Assembly (NCBI GenBank): GCA_900155495.1
Contig: FTLJ01000008.1
Span: forward strand, 1-31,060
DNA length: 31,060 nucleotides
Source: Porogramme epimiltina
Taxonomy: Eukaryota; Basidiomycota; Agaricomycetes; Polyporales; Polyporaceae
Reading direction: 5' to 3'
The notes below the pieces were generated by a model, which was given only the letters and a program-made list of their open reading frames with translations, was not told the origin of the DNA and searched no databases. Both the position numbers and the translations under genes were made by a program. Shown here one piece after another: positions 20,094-30,595 of the stretch (position 1 is the stretch's first letter; every line of letters begins with the position of its first letter).

Positions 20094-21995
20094 ATGGACG
20101 CTACGGACACGTACCAGACAGCCCTCTCAAGGTTCCACCTACCCCCCTCTCACTCCTTCGCGAGCCGGACATCGCTCTAGCCGCTATGCAAGCAAGGAAA
20201 TGGCCCACCTCCTCTCTTCGGCCGTGCGTCCCCCGTCTCGTTGTCCTGCCCACCCCTCACAGCAGCACAGAACCCGGTTCCACACGTGGAGGAAGCTGTG
20301 GCTGAACCTTGCGATTGCGGAGAAGGAGCTGGGACTGCCGGTCTCGGATGAGGCCGTCGAGCAGATGAAAGCGAACCTGGTGCGTCGGACACGCTTTTCT
20401 GAAGCGCCGCAACTCATATCTTCCGTATGTCATAGCATCTTGATGCAAACCAATTCGAAATCGCCGCCGTTGAGGAGAAGAAGCGTCGCCACGACTCGGA
20501 CGTCATGGCCCACGTCCACACATTCGGCCAGGTCGCCCCCGCTGCTGGGATTATCCAGTCCGTGCTCGTATACATTCATCTCGCGCGCCCCGCCCATACC
20601 TATTCTCGCAAACCTCGGCGCGACGTCGTGCCTGCCACTGCTACGTGACCGAGTGTGTCAATCCCATCACCCCCTCCCATGTGCCACAACACTGACGCTC
20701 CGTGCAGCAACGCGGGCCTGCTGTTCATTCGCGAGGCACTCACCCTCCTCCTTCAAAAGCTCGCTGTCGTGATCGATCGCCCCTCCGCATTTGCGACCCA
20801 GTACCGCGACTTGCCCACGCTCGGCTTCACGCACTTCCAGCCTGCACAACTCACGACGGTCGGCAAGCGTGCTACCCTCTGGCTCCAGGTGTGTATCACC
20901 CCTCTTGTGCGCGCGTTGGTCGTGTATGAACGCCCGCATAGGAGCTCTTGTGGGATCTCCGCAACATCAAACGGGCGCGCGACGACATTAGCTTCCGAGG
21001 CGTCAAGGGAACCACGGGCACCCAAGCGAGCTTCTTGGCCCCCTTCGATGGTGACTACGACAAGGTGAGCCCCTATTCCGCCCCCCGCCTTCACATCCCC
21101 TCATTCGAGCGTGTGTAGGTGGAGGAACTGGACCGGCGCGTCACGGAGCTCTCCGGGTTCACCTACGCCTATCCCGTCATATCACAAACGTACTCGCGCA
21201 AGATCGACATCGACGTCCTCGCCCCGCTCGCATCCTTCGGTGCGACCGCCCACCAGCCCGCGACGGACCTCCGCCTCCTCGCGAACCTGAAGGAGGTCGA
21301 AGAGCCGTTCGAGTCCACCCAGATCGGCTCATCCGCGATGGCGTACAAGCGCAACCCGATGCGCTCCGAGCGCGTGTGCTCGCTCGCGCGGCACCTCAGG
21401 GTGCTCCACCAGAATGCGCTCGGGACGGCGAGCGTGCAGTGGTTCGAGCGGACGCTGGACGACAGCGCGAACCGCCGGATCACGCTTCCCGAGGCGTTCT
21501 TGACGGCGGACATCGTGCTCACGACGCTGCAGAACGTGAGCGAGGGCCTCGTGGTGTACCCGCGGGTGATCGCTCGCCGGATTGCGCAGGAGCTGCCGTT
21601 CATGGCTACGGAGAACATCATCATGGCGCTGGTCAAGTCCGGTGGAGACCGACAGGAGGCGCACGAAAAGATCCGTGTATGTGGTTCCCTTTCCTTCTTT
21701 TGCTTCCCTTTGGAGGCATTTGGCTGACTGCCGCGCCTAGGTCTTGTCGCACGAGGCTGCGCACCAGGTGAAGCAACTCGGGCTCGATAACGACCTCATT
21801 GAGCGCGTGCGTGCAGACCCGTACTTTGACCCGATTAAGGGCCAGCTCGACGCGCTGCTGGACCCGAAGACGTTCGTCGGACGCGCACCTGAACAGGTCG
21901 ACAAGTTCCTCGCGGACTGGGTGCGCCCCGCGCTCGCGGACGCGGAGCTGCAGACTGCGCTTGGGAAGGCGGGCAAGGCAGAGTTGAACGTGTAG
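20094..21995 (+). pseudogene. ADE13: Adenylosuccinate lyase, copy 3 (least damaged)
   Basis: Nine exon-like pieces can be placed: 20094-20131 ([12 protein letters not shown]), 20181-20223 ([14 protein letters not shown]), about 20263-20379 ([17 protein letters not shown]), 20436-20557 ([17 protein letters not shown]), 20613-20652 (LGATSC region), 20708-20888, 20942-21064, 21119-21676 and 21741-21995. The last four read through cleanly, including [36 protein letters not shown] and the C-terminus ending GKAELNV. Lesions: an extra base at 20271-20280 (could be bypassed by using the acceptor at 20262), an AG to AA change at the acceptor at 20611-20612, a 6-bp duplication giving Ser-Asp in RRHD-VMAH, and the shared 10-bp insertion at 20628-20646. 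A functional enzyme of about 480 residues is therefore unlikely. Confidence 0.85.
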
Positions 21996-22917
21996 GTGTT
22001 CTGCATGAAGAGACCGCATAAAAGATATAGAAGACTCCCAGCGAATGTCGCTTAGGCGAGGGTGCGAAGTAGAAGTGTAACACAAATGTATATGTGTTGG
22101 TATGTACGCTCTGAACGGCGTTTGGATTGTCACGATCAAGCAGCGATCACGGGGGCGCGCTCGCGGTTTTTCCCCTGAATCTCGAAAGTTCCAAAATCAT
22201 CTGTACACGAGAACTCGGTGTCATAGGACCCTTCAGCTTGAGCTGAAAGTTTGTGTCGGCGCTTTTCTGGTTGCACTCATGTAATAGGAATCCATCTCCG
22301 CTGTCACCACCGCTCCAAGCAACCACATCTACACGGCATCTTAATCTCTGTTCCCAGACTTGAGGAACAAGATCCGGTTTCTCCATGATAAGGAAGCTCC
22401 ATGTGACACACACAGGTAAAGACTTCATTGTTTTAATGTGTGCCTCGCTGACATAGCTTACAGGCAGTTTGAACCCACTGCCCGACCGGCTCGGAGGATC
22501 TCCTACTTGTTCTGCGCCAGGCTGAGTACACCCCCATGTGCGATGCAAAAACCTTGGAGCTCGACGCGCACTGCCCTCGAGCTGTACGATCACGGTTTAC
22601 CAAACGCTATAACTAAGGAGGTGGACGCTGTGCCCGCTTTAGCAGAGTTCATTCCCTATGGTAATGAGTGCCCCCGTTCATCGCTGACATTCAGCAGTAT
22701 ATTTGTACTTTGCCACCCCGTATGTGTACGTTCTCTAGGTATAAATAATCCTCTCCACCACATTACACGTAACTGCTGTGCGTCGGAACAACACGCGTCC
22801 TCACACCCAGATGTATACGACAGAAATGCTTTGGGGACTCTACTGCCCCCTCATCGACACCCATTACCATCGGTCTTTCGCCTACCCCTTCGAACCACTC
22901 GTCGTGAAGTTCTCACT
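21996..22917 (+). promoter_or_regulatory. ADE13-HET spacer and HET promoter, copy 3
   Basis: TATAAATA is at 22740-22747, 178 bp before the HET ATG. The CCAAT box of copies 1 and 2 is changed to CCAAA (22600-22604). A minus-strand frame of 148 codons (22147-22593) contains GSGFKLPVSYVSEAH. Otherwise the spacer follows copies 1 and 2. Confidence 0.6.
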
Positions 22918-25900
22918 ATGCAACAAGATCCTCAAGAAGACGGCTTCGCACCCATTACGAGCCATCCATCTATACAAGACTCAAGCCCCCTGGATACACC
23001 GGATGGAGGCCTCATGACCACGCCAGAGCCAAGCTCTACATCTCAAGACACAGTGATTACTGGGGGGGCTCCCTCCGAGTTTTCCGCATACAGTGATGAG
23101 GCAGAAAGTTCCGATGTCGAGGTACATATCTTGTTTGTCTCGTTGAATCCCATTCCTCCGGCCTCCCCTTTAATTCAAGCTCACGTCATCGACAGGATAT
23201 GGATGTCGACGATGGAATATCCTCGCCCCATTCCAGAGGTCAGAATAAATTGTTATACCCTGCTCCCTAATGGCTAAGTCTCCTTTTTTGTCGTCAATAC
23301 AGGCCTCTGGTCTCGGGGCCTAGGTTCAGGCTGCCCGCATGATGTTTCCGAGGAATACTCAATGGACGATATCAGATCCCTCCAAAGAGATGCCCCAAGG
23401 ATGTTGACCATGCCCCAAGGAGATCCCTCTCTATCTTCCCGTCCAGAATTCCCTGTATTCATTGTTCCGTATCTCGGCAACACCGCACCGCCGTATGACT
23501 GTGGAGACCTTGAAACGTACCCAAAACGTCATAACTGGGTAATCAATCACCAGGATGACCAATGCGATCATCCGTTATGCCCCCCAGGAATATGCTATCA
23601 TGATACAGACTCAGTTCCTAGTACTGACGACTGGGATGCAGAACGTGACTATTACAGACAGCATGGTCCAATTTCTCCGATGTTATCGCGCACAGACGAT
23701 GACACAATCACGGGGACAAGCAAGGCCACCTTCCTCCAATCGTGGCTTTTCTTTGGAACCCTTCACGAAATGTCCAACATGTGCGGAACCTCCATTAATG
23801 TCAAGGCGGAGTTTCTTATCGATGACGGGCGTCGCGTCTCGACCGCCTCGCTGAATGGGCTTGCAGCGCGTTGGTTCTCTTCACTCCGTCCTGAGGAGGT
23901 AGGAGACAAGGCCTTCATGGAACGGATCATTGCACTCGGCCGAAGAATGGTGCTGCTTACAGCCAGTGAGGTCTCAAGCCGTCCTGGAGGGCAACCTGTT
24001 TTTCAGTACACGTTCGACGAAGCTCTGGTTTTCTTTTCCATCAACCTTCTAATCCGTGTCATATCACTACACCTACTGCTTCATGCCCGCTCGCCTTCCA
24101 TCACGCCTCGCTGTAGAGAATTTTATGCGCGCCTGATCAGAGACACCTTGGTTCAACCACCATGTGACACGGCATCGATGCAAGAAGGCACCGAAATACT
24201 CAACGATGCTGATGAGGTTGGAGAGAGATCTCATGGATGGTGCGGGACCGAGGTAGCAGAGCTGGATATTATTCGCCACTTCGCCACAGTTCTTAACCGG
24301 CCTCTCGCGCGGAGCCACTCTGCTTGTAGAGACGGTGAAGCAGTGTGCGGCGCATACCAGGTTGATGAAACCACCTACCAGACTGCACATACAGATGTAT
24401 GTTCAAGATTAGGATGCCGGCCTGTTGAAGTAAACGCCAAATGTCTCGTTGAGATACTGGATCGAGACGAAATACCTGTGGTTGCTATCCGTGAAGGTCT
24501 GGACTTGGAGGTTGTGCGTGGTGGTCTTGAGTATTCCTACACTGCAATATCTCATGTCTGTGAGTAATCTCTCTTGTGCCCGCGAAAATGCCACATGCTG
24601 ATAGCTATCAGGGGCAGATGGGTTAGGAAACCCGACAAGCAACGCGTTACCCTGGTGTCAACTCCGTCGTATCTACAACCATGTTTCTAGCCTGCAGAAG
24701 ACCTATCATAGTGGTATTCAGCAGACAACCAAACCCCCGTGCGTCGTATGGATGGACACGCTGTGCGTACCCGTGGATCCGCAATTCAAGGAATCCCGTA
24801 AGAAGGCTATACGTCTTATGGCGAAAACATTCCATAAGGCAACTACCGTCTTGGTTCTTGACAAGGAACTCTTGATGTTCCCCGCCATAACATCGTCGTT
24901 CGTGGAACTGGGAATACGTATATCCTTCAGCGGATGGATGAAGCGCCTGTGGACCCTACAGGAGATGACATTCTCATTGAAGCCTATGGATACAATCTCA
25001 GAGGACAATGGGAGCTCACTGGATCACCATGCCATCGAGACAAGGCCGGGTACCCTCTCCTTTTCCACTCAGAATCCTGCAAAACATCGCCTCTATTTTC
25101 AGATGCAAGATGGGCCCTTCTCTCCTTGGAAATATTTATGCGATAATGGCTTCTCAGACGATATATCTCCAGGAACACCACCCCCGACGCCATCCTTGAT
25201 CATGCAAGTCACGACTGCTGCACAATTCGACGTAGATATTTTCAACTACTGGAGTGATTTCTTTCCATTCCCGTCGTCAATACCATCATCAAAGAACCCA
25301 GAATCCAATGTAGGTGGAGCACTCCTCAATTACTTCAATAGACGTTCAACCAGTAAGATGGAGGACATCCCCATCTGCGCCGCTTCTATCTTTGATATGG
25401 ACCTCGATTGTATCCTCGACGCCGACTCAGGCCCCCAGGACGCCAACTTGAAGGACGCCAACTTGAAGGACACACATGATCATCGTCGCTTCGCAGCCTT
25501 CTATCGACAGCTTCATACAATCTCAGAAATGGTCCTGTGGGATACTTACGATCCTTCCTTCACAAAGGTTGCTATTTCACCCTTCCGCTGGGCCCCAATT
25601 CACTTCACGGAACTTGGCAGACGGGCTGTTTTCATGACCATGCCAGTGGGTTGCGACGAGCGGGGGTTGCACATCCGCCATGCCGGTTTCATTCTCCATA
25701 CAAAATATATTTCCCAGGGACCTCATCGACTTGTCAAATGCTCTTCTAGAACAGACGGATGCCCATCGCCATCTTTGTTGGGGGTTATTGTATTATCCGA
25801 ACTCCTGCCAATTTGGGGTCTATTGCCGGACTTGGACGCTACTCCGCCAACGCCTCAAGACGTTGAGCCTCCTACCTGCAGCGCTAGCACACACGAGTTC

Positions 25901-26146
25901 GCGGTCGTCGTCCATGAAGACGACGACAGCCTTGATCCAGGAGTTCCCAACGCTATTATCATACGCATCGAAAACACTTCAGCCGGTGATAAATCCAGAA
26001 CCGTCGACGAGGAGATTGCTGGGACGATTGTTGGCCGCAGAGAATTCGTTCCCCCGGATTCGCCTAGCTTCGGTGATTACTTGGACACTGAGATGGGTAC
26101 TATCTGCTGTACACCCTTAGAAGATCAGAAATGGCGTATTACCTGA
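22918..26146 (+). CDS. HET-domain protein, copy 3 (4 exons, 1012 aa)
   Basis: Exons 22918-23121, 23196-23238, 23303-24559 and 24612-26146; introns 74, 64 and 52 bp at conserved positions. The start reads MQQDPQEDGFAPI. The HET motif is rebuilt across the last intron as ISHVWADGLGNPTSN, followed by VVWMDTLCVPVDPQFKE, TVLVLDKELL and WMKRLWTLQEMTFSLKP. The segment after the second intron (GLWSRGLGSGCPHD) replaces the acidic SMSQ repeats of copy 1. A private 15-bp in-frame duplication gives DANLKDANLKD (25439-25468). This copy has the longest insert between the HET core and the C-terminal part, and ends DQKWRIT-stop. No stop or frameshift was found. The role in fungal self/non-self recognition is inferred from the domain. 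Confidence 0.88.
25439..25468 (+). repeat. 15-bp in-frame duplication in HET copy 3
   Basis: GACGCCAACTTGAAG occurs twice in direct succession and adds DANLK to the protein. The other two copies have a single, different short sequence here. Confidence 0.95.
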
Positions 26147-27010
26147 CTCCAACATTGATTCATACGTACCTCGTATATAATTCCGTTTGGCGAACACGCG
26201 TCCCATTTCTTGTTACTCTTTGCGAAATAGTAGTGTTTATTTGTTCTTCTCTGCGTTCGCGGGGGAACCTAGGCATCGGGATACTGTGTAGCAGGCCCGG
26301 GTGAGTGAAGGTGTGAGCACGCGCGAGTCGATGAAGTGCACACACTTACGGTGAACACCGCCTGTCACGCTAGCGCTGTGGACGCCAGCGCGCGTCCCCC
26401 AACACGCTCTCCTTCAAGCGCGGCAAGTCCTACGCTATAGCACCTTCAAATGCATCTTATAGGCTCCTCCGCCTTCGGGAGTACGCGACGGCGAGTCAAG
26501 GTGCGTCTTCGCGGCGGCGCCGGCCGCGCGACTGGTTGGTGTGACAGATTCTCCCGCAGGGCGTCTTCCGTGAGCTCACGCGGCACTCGTAAGGCCAGGC
26601 CAAGGTCCTCGGACGCGTTCGTGAGCGCCGCCGCGCGCGTCGGGCTCACCCTGCCGCCACGTGACTACGGGAGGGGCTCCGCGCGCTGGGGGGCTCACCG
26701 TCACAATGTTGCAATAGGTCTCACGGCCCCAGAGGAGTTGCTTGTCGCGCGCGGCGGCGCGAAATGGGCGATCGTCTTCGAGCCGCGCAAGCCAAGCCAA
26801 ACGAAGCGCGCGTCGGTTTCCCTAATGCGGATTGCCGCGCGGACGGCGACGGAGAGATCGTCGGGGAGATCGTGGGGCGCGGGTATCTCTCGGAGGCCAG
26901 GTCGTCCCAGCTCGCGGCTCCGGGCCTGGGCGATGAGGCCGCCCAAGAGGCCCTTGAAGTTTACATATGCGCGGCGGAGGAGTAGGGGGTGGTCGATAAC
27001 GTGACCCGCG
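26147..27010 (+). pseudogene. HET 3' flank and block A, copy 3
   Basis: After the HET 3' flank (AGTAGTGTTTATTTG near 26228) block A continues in normal orientation. The frame 26764-26985 preserves the cleanest tail: VGFPNADCRADGDGE, IVGEIVGRGYLSEARSSQ and EALEVYICAAEE-stop. The upstream part, APEELLVARGGAKWAIVFEP, is in another frame. The front part resembles block A copy 0 more than copy 2 (CTCACGCGGCACTCGT). Family unknown. Confidence 0.45.
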
Positions 27011-27813
27011 GCGTCGCATTCGAGTTCTGACGGTTGTGTCAATCCTGTCGGTGTAGGTTCGAGCGGCAATAGGGCCGTCTGCTTCCAGGTTCGTCTACCC
27101 CGCGCGGTGTTCCCGGCTAGTGGGGCGGGCACTGTGTTTGTTGGATTAGGTTGGACAGGGGTACGTCATGCGCTTGGGAGATTCACCTGATTCACCTACG
27201 CCGCGCTCCCGAGCGAGCTCCTTCCTGGCGAAGCCTACAGCACCTTGCATCCTTCCCAGCACTCGAGGAGGGACGTCTATCTCCGCATGACACCCGTAAT
27301 CCCAGATACGGGCTCGCGCCAGAAGATGGTGGCTCGACAGGAGGGCGTTTGCATGCGTTCTGGCCCCCCCTCGGGGGTCGAATCGAGGGCGCGCGGGGCG
27401 GCGCAAACGTACATGGCTGCGGGCCATGCCACGGCGACGCTTCGTTCGGGAGGGACCGTGTGGCCATCTGGCGGGATCGCGCTATATCGATGGGCATCCG
27501 TGGACAGCGCGCGGGCGGGGCGCACGCGGGGGGGTCATGGGAACCAGCTAGGGTGTAAGCTGCGGGGTTCGAGAGCTGCTTGGGAGGTGCGAGTGGGGTT
27601 TGATACGGTTAGGGCCGCCGCGCTCGAGGAGAGAGGGTCCGTGCATGTTCCGTGTCGCGGGGGCTGATCATCTGGGTTTGAGTGGGGCGCGGCGGGCGGG
27701 TGAGTCAAAGTAGGCTTGGGTGGGCGATCCGCTGGCCACATAGAAGGTCGCTCCTCTCCTCTTGCTCTCCTCTCCGGGACAACTCGGCTCTGGAGCGCCG
27801 ATGCACGGACCTT
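27011..27813 (+). other. Block B, copy 3; right end of array
   Basis: The last block B has the empty MITE site (GGGACCGTGTGGCCATCTGG near 27450) and an 8-9 bp duplication near 27188 (GATTCACCTGATTCACCT). No lyase copy follows. Similarity to unit 3 ends after GATGCACGGACCTT at about 27813, beyond which the sequence is single-copy in this window. Confidence 0.6.
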
Positions 27814-28385
27814 GTTGTGCTGCGCGAGGGCGGACCTTTGTGCTGGGGGTATGCTTGGGGCGGGCGATCGAACACAAGAACTGAGGACGATCGGGGGAGG
27901 AGCTGCGAAGGGCGAGTCTCTCCAAAGGCTATCCAGATTCTGGATACCCGCGCGCTTGAGCATGGACAAGGCGCAGTGCCTGGCGTGCCGGCACGGCGGG
28001 CGACGGGCGCCTATAGCTGATTACCCCGCATTTCCCCAGCGCGGGGCCCCTCATCTGAGCTCTCAGGAGGGCGTGCCGAGGATGTGCCGGCACGCGTGTG
28101 CCGTTCGTGGGCCCGTCTCGTCCCGTGTCTTTCCTCGACCAAAACTTCTTTGGCACGGGTTCGTGGGCGTCGCTGATATAAACCTCTTCTTCCTCCGCGC
28201 CTCCCTATTCTCCCCGACCGTCGCCTCTTCTTCTCCCCACTCCCCAACATCCTCCCTACCCCCCCTCCTCGCCGCCTCTCTGCACTCCGGCTGCTGCACA
28301 TATCTATTACTAGACTCCGTCGGCTCCCTGCAACAGGCCCTGCATCTCTATTCCAATAGACGCACTCGATACGCACAAAGCCATC
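27814..28385 (+). promoter_or_regulatory. Upstream region of the 28386 gene
   Basis: A TATAAAC box lies at 28177-28183, followed by long C/T-rich runs (28185-28290), a layout common in strongly expressed fungal promoters. Two copies of a GTGCCGGCAC palindrome lie near 27986 and 28085. No coding frame is convincing here; the open frame crossing 28386 is in another phase from the gene. Confidence 0.5.
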
Positions 28386-29090
28386 ATGGTACGTCCCTCG
28401 CATTTCGAGCTGTAGCACTGACTGCAATCCTCACCGAATCCTCCCGCCGCAGCCGGTTCATGACGACCACCACCACCACCGCGGGGGCAACGACGAGGCC
28501 CACCTCAGCCTCCGCCTCGCCCTCGGCACCATCCTCGCCCCCGTGAGTACCGCTCTTCTCGCACCCACCACGTGCCCCCACTGCCGCCCCACTGCCACCC
28601 CGCGCCCCATCCTGCCCCATCGCCCATGCCCTCGAGCTCGGGAAAGGGCGACCTTGACCGCCCCTCTGCCCAGAAACGCCCCCCGGTGACCCGCTCGTCG
28701 ACGGCGACGTCGGGCACGGCGAGCCCCGCAATGCTCTGTCCGCACTCGGCCATCCCACTCTCCCCCGCGCACTCGACCGGCGCGCATTCCACGCCCAGTC
28801 TCCCGCACACGCCCCTCCCCGTCGGGATGCACGCGCCTCACCACCACCACCACCACCATGGGCACAGCACGCTTGCGCCGCCGTCGGCCCAGCACCAGCC
28901 GCACGCGCCGCAGCACGCGCTCGCGCTCTCGGACGCCGCGCACCCCCACGCGCCCGAAGCCCTCATCGCGCCCTCCGCGGGCCCCGCGACGCCGGGCACG
29001 ATGACGCCCGGCGCGCGCGCGCACTTCGTCGAGACGCTGCAGTCGAAGAGCAAGTCGTGGGACGCGCTCATCCACGGCTCGTGGATGTGA
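28386..29090 (+). CDS. Small His/Pro/Ala-rich protein with an ATG-only first coding exon
   Basis: The ATG at 28386-28388 (context GCCATCATGG) is followed at once by GTACGT and an intron to 28452. Exon 2 (28453-28542) reads PVHDDHHHHRGGNDEAHLSL and RLALGTILAP. A second intron (28543-28673, GTGAGT...CCCAG) leads to exon 3 (28674-29090), starting KRPPVTRSSTATSG and ending HFVETLQSKSKSWDALIHGS then WM-stop. The total is about 169 aa; a second possible acceptor at 28646 would add nine residues. The middle is low-complexity, with a run of seven His (about 28841-28857). No membrane segment or known domain was recognised. The family is unknown; the C-terminal SKSWDALIHGS stretch looks like the conserved part. 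Confidence 0.6.
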
Positions 29091-30349
29091 GCGCGCGGCT
29101 CCCCGGCGCGCGGGCCCGTCGCGCGTGCGTACATCCCTCCCCACATTTGGCTCGCGAAGACTCCTGGCTTCCACCCCTGGCCTCGGCATCGACATCGGCC
29201 TCGGCACTGACTTCGACCCCCACCCACTCTACCCCCGGTTCTGAGCCCCTGCATGTCTCCTAGACGATATTTACGGCCCATAGACCCCCGGACGACCCCC
29301 GGACGACCTCCCCGGTGCGCACCCTCGGCGAGCGGCGCCGCGTCCCGCGCCCCTTCAACAGGATCCCCGCGCGGCCGCCCCGCGTCGCTGCGATCTATGA
29401 TCGACGACGCGCGGAGACCATCGCGCTTCCTCCGCCTTCGCGCGGATGCCGTCTGCCGCGCGAGGGCGTCCTGTGATAGCGCGATGGCGCTCGCGCCCCG
29501 GGTCCCCGGACTGATGATGAAGTTCGCGATGGTGGTCCGTATTTGCATCCCCTATTATCTCTGACGTTTTACACCGCGCGTTTCCCCATCTTGTAGCCAT
29601 CCTCCCCCCTTGTGACATGGTTTTTGCGCTCGCGGTCGGCGGCGGGGCAGTTGTCCGGAGGGACATGCTACGCCGTCGTTGGTATACCTGGTCCTTTGCG
29701 TCCTGGTTCTCGTGGTTATGGTTATGGTTACGTGTAGCTTACTCGTATTTTACGACCGTGACGTTACTCAATCTACCACTCCTCTTACATGGTCTCTTCT
29801 CTGCTTTGGGCGTGCCTCCAGATCTCGGACGGAGGAAACTACATTGCGTGCTCCTGCCGCTTCCCCTGAGCTGCCCTCGATGGGTAAGGGCGGCGATCCT
29901 GGTGGTGTCTTGGCGTGCGGCGGTGCGCATTTTGTCCGAATAACGTCCAGTGGGCGTAGGAAGGAAACTGGTGAAGTAGCACATCCGCGCAAATGTCTGC
30001 CCAGTGTGGGGATCGATCTTCCCGCCTCTCGGACTGTGCCTGATTACGTACACGCTCGGTGCCGTATGCTTTTTTCTCTCTTTGCATTCGTTTGCGCAGC
30101 TTCCAGAGGCGATAGAGCAGGTCCGCACAGCCGCGAAAGTCTAGTGAACAACGAAGGAGGCGGACGCACGCACACTATGCCTTGCAGCTGGGTGCGAGAT
30201 AGTTGCCAGCAAGAGAGCGTCATGGTGGCGACACAATTTAGCGCCCATGTTTAACACGGTTGCGTCACGAGACTTATATCGGAATTGAATCCGGAGCATA
30301 CCTGAGCCTGAGGCACTCACGACATGCCCCTAGCGTCCATCTCATGAAA
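29091..30349 (+). other. Region without identifiable gene
   Basis: Probably the 3' flank of the preceding gene and an intergenic region. Several open frames of 60-190 codons exist on both strands, but they overlap each other, lack recognisable motifs and show no splice or family support. A GGTTATGGTTATGGTTACG mini-repeat lies at 29714-29733. Confidence 0.4.
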
Positions 30350-30595
30350 GCGTCATTCACTCAGTTTCTTCGTAGGTCCACGCAGCCGCTCAACAATGCG
30401 CTGCTTAGCCTCGCACTCAAGCCGCGGTACACGACGGGCAAGCCCGACCCGGCGGCCCAAGGGCCTGCCCAAGCAGGAGCACGACGCAGGCATCGGTAAC
30501 AGCGGACTGGGCGGCCTCGCCGCGTGCTACCTCGACTCGAGCGCGTCCTAGGAGCTGCCTGTGTGGGGCCATGGGCTGCGCTACAATCACGATAC
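30350..30595 (+). pseudogene. GPH1: Glycogen phosphorylase fragment
   Basis: Glycogen phosphorylase releases glucose-1-phosphate from glycogen. A short piece of its N-terminal half is present: SFTQFLRRSTQPLNNALLSL followed by ALKPRYTTG (30350-30440), corresponding to the family's LEFLMGR...NAL.NLGLK region. In a shifted frame (30465-30593) it reads LPKQEHDAGIGNSGLGGL then AACYLDSSAS, a TAG (30549-30551), and ELPVWGHGLRYNH, matching the family blocks E.DA.LGNGGLGRLAAC.LDS and P.WGYGLRY. The frameshift, the stop, changes such as GNGGLGR to GNSGLGG, and the absence of the rest of the enzyme show a dead fragment. Assignment is by recognised motifs. Confidence 0.85.

Larger units (their letters stand above)
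1..27813 (+). repeat. Head-to-tail array of A-B-ADE13-HET modules
   Basis: The same ordered set of segments recurs in one orientation: block A, block B, adenylosuccinate lyase copy, spacer, HET-domain gene. Lyase copies end at 3495, 14106 and 21995; HET genes end at 7576, 18169 and 26146. Unit 3 is about 8 kb; unit 2 is longer because of a 2.7-kb insertion and a MITE. The last unit keeps only A and B; its match to unit 3 stops near 27813 just after the shared string GCCGATGCACGGACCTT. The left edge of the window falls inside block A, so the true left end is not seen. Units 2 and 3 resemble each other more than unit 1 in the last lyase intron and in the HET first exon, which suggests they separated most recently. 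Unit borders are arbitrary because the repeat can be cut anywhere. Confidence 0.93.

Noticed and set aside
28458..29207. Minus-strand open frame of 249 codons, very Arg-rich
   Set aside because: It is the antisense shadow of the His/Pro/Ala-rich gene at 28386-29090; its composition follows from GC-rich codons and it has no recognised motif.
29617..29943. Hydrophobic open frame (Trp/Leu-rich) of 108 codons
   Set aside because: It overlaps another longer frame, has no homologous copy in the window and no motif or splice support; chance is likely.
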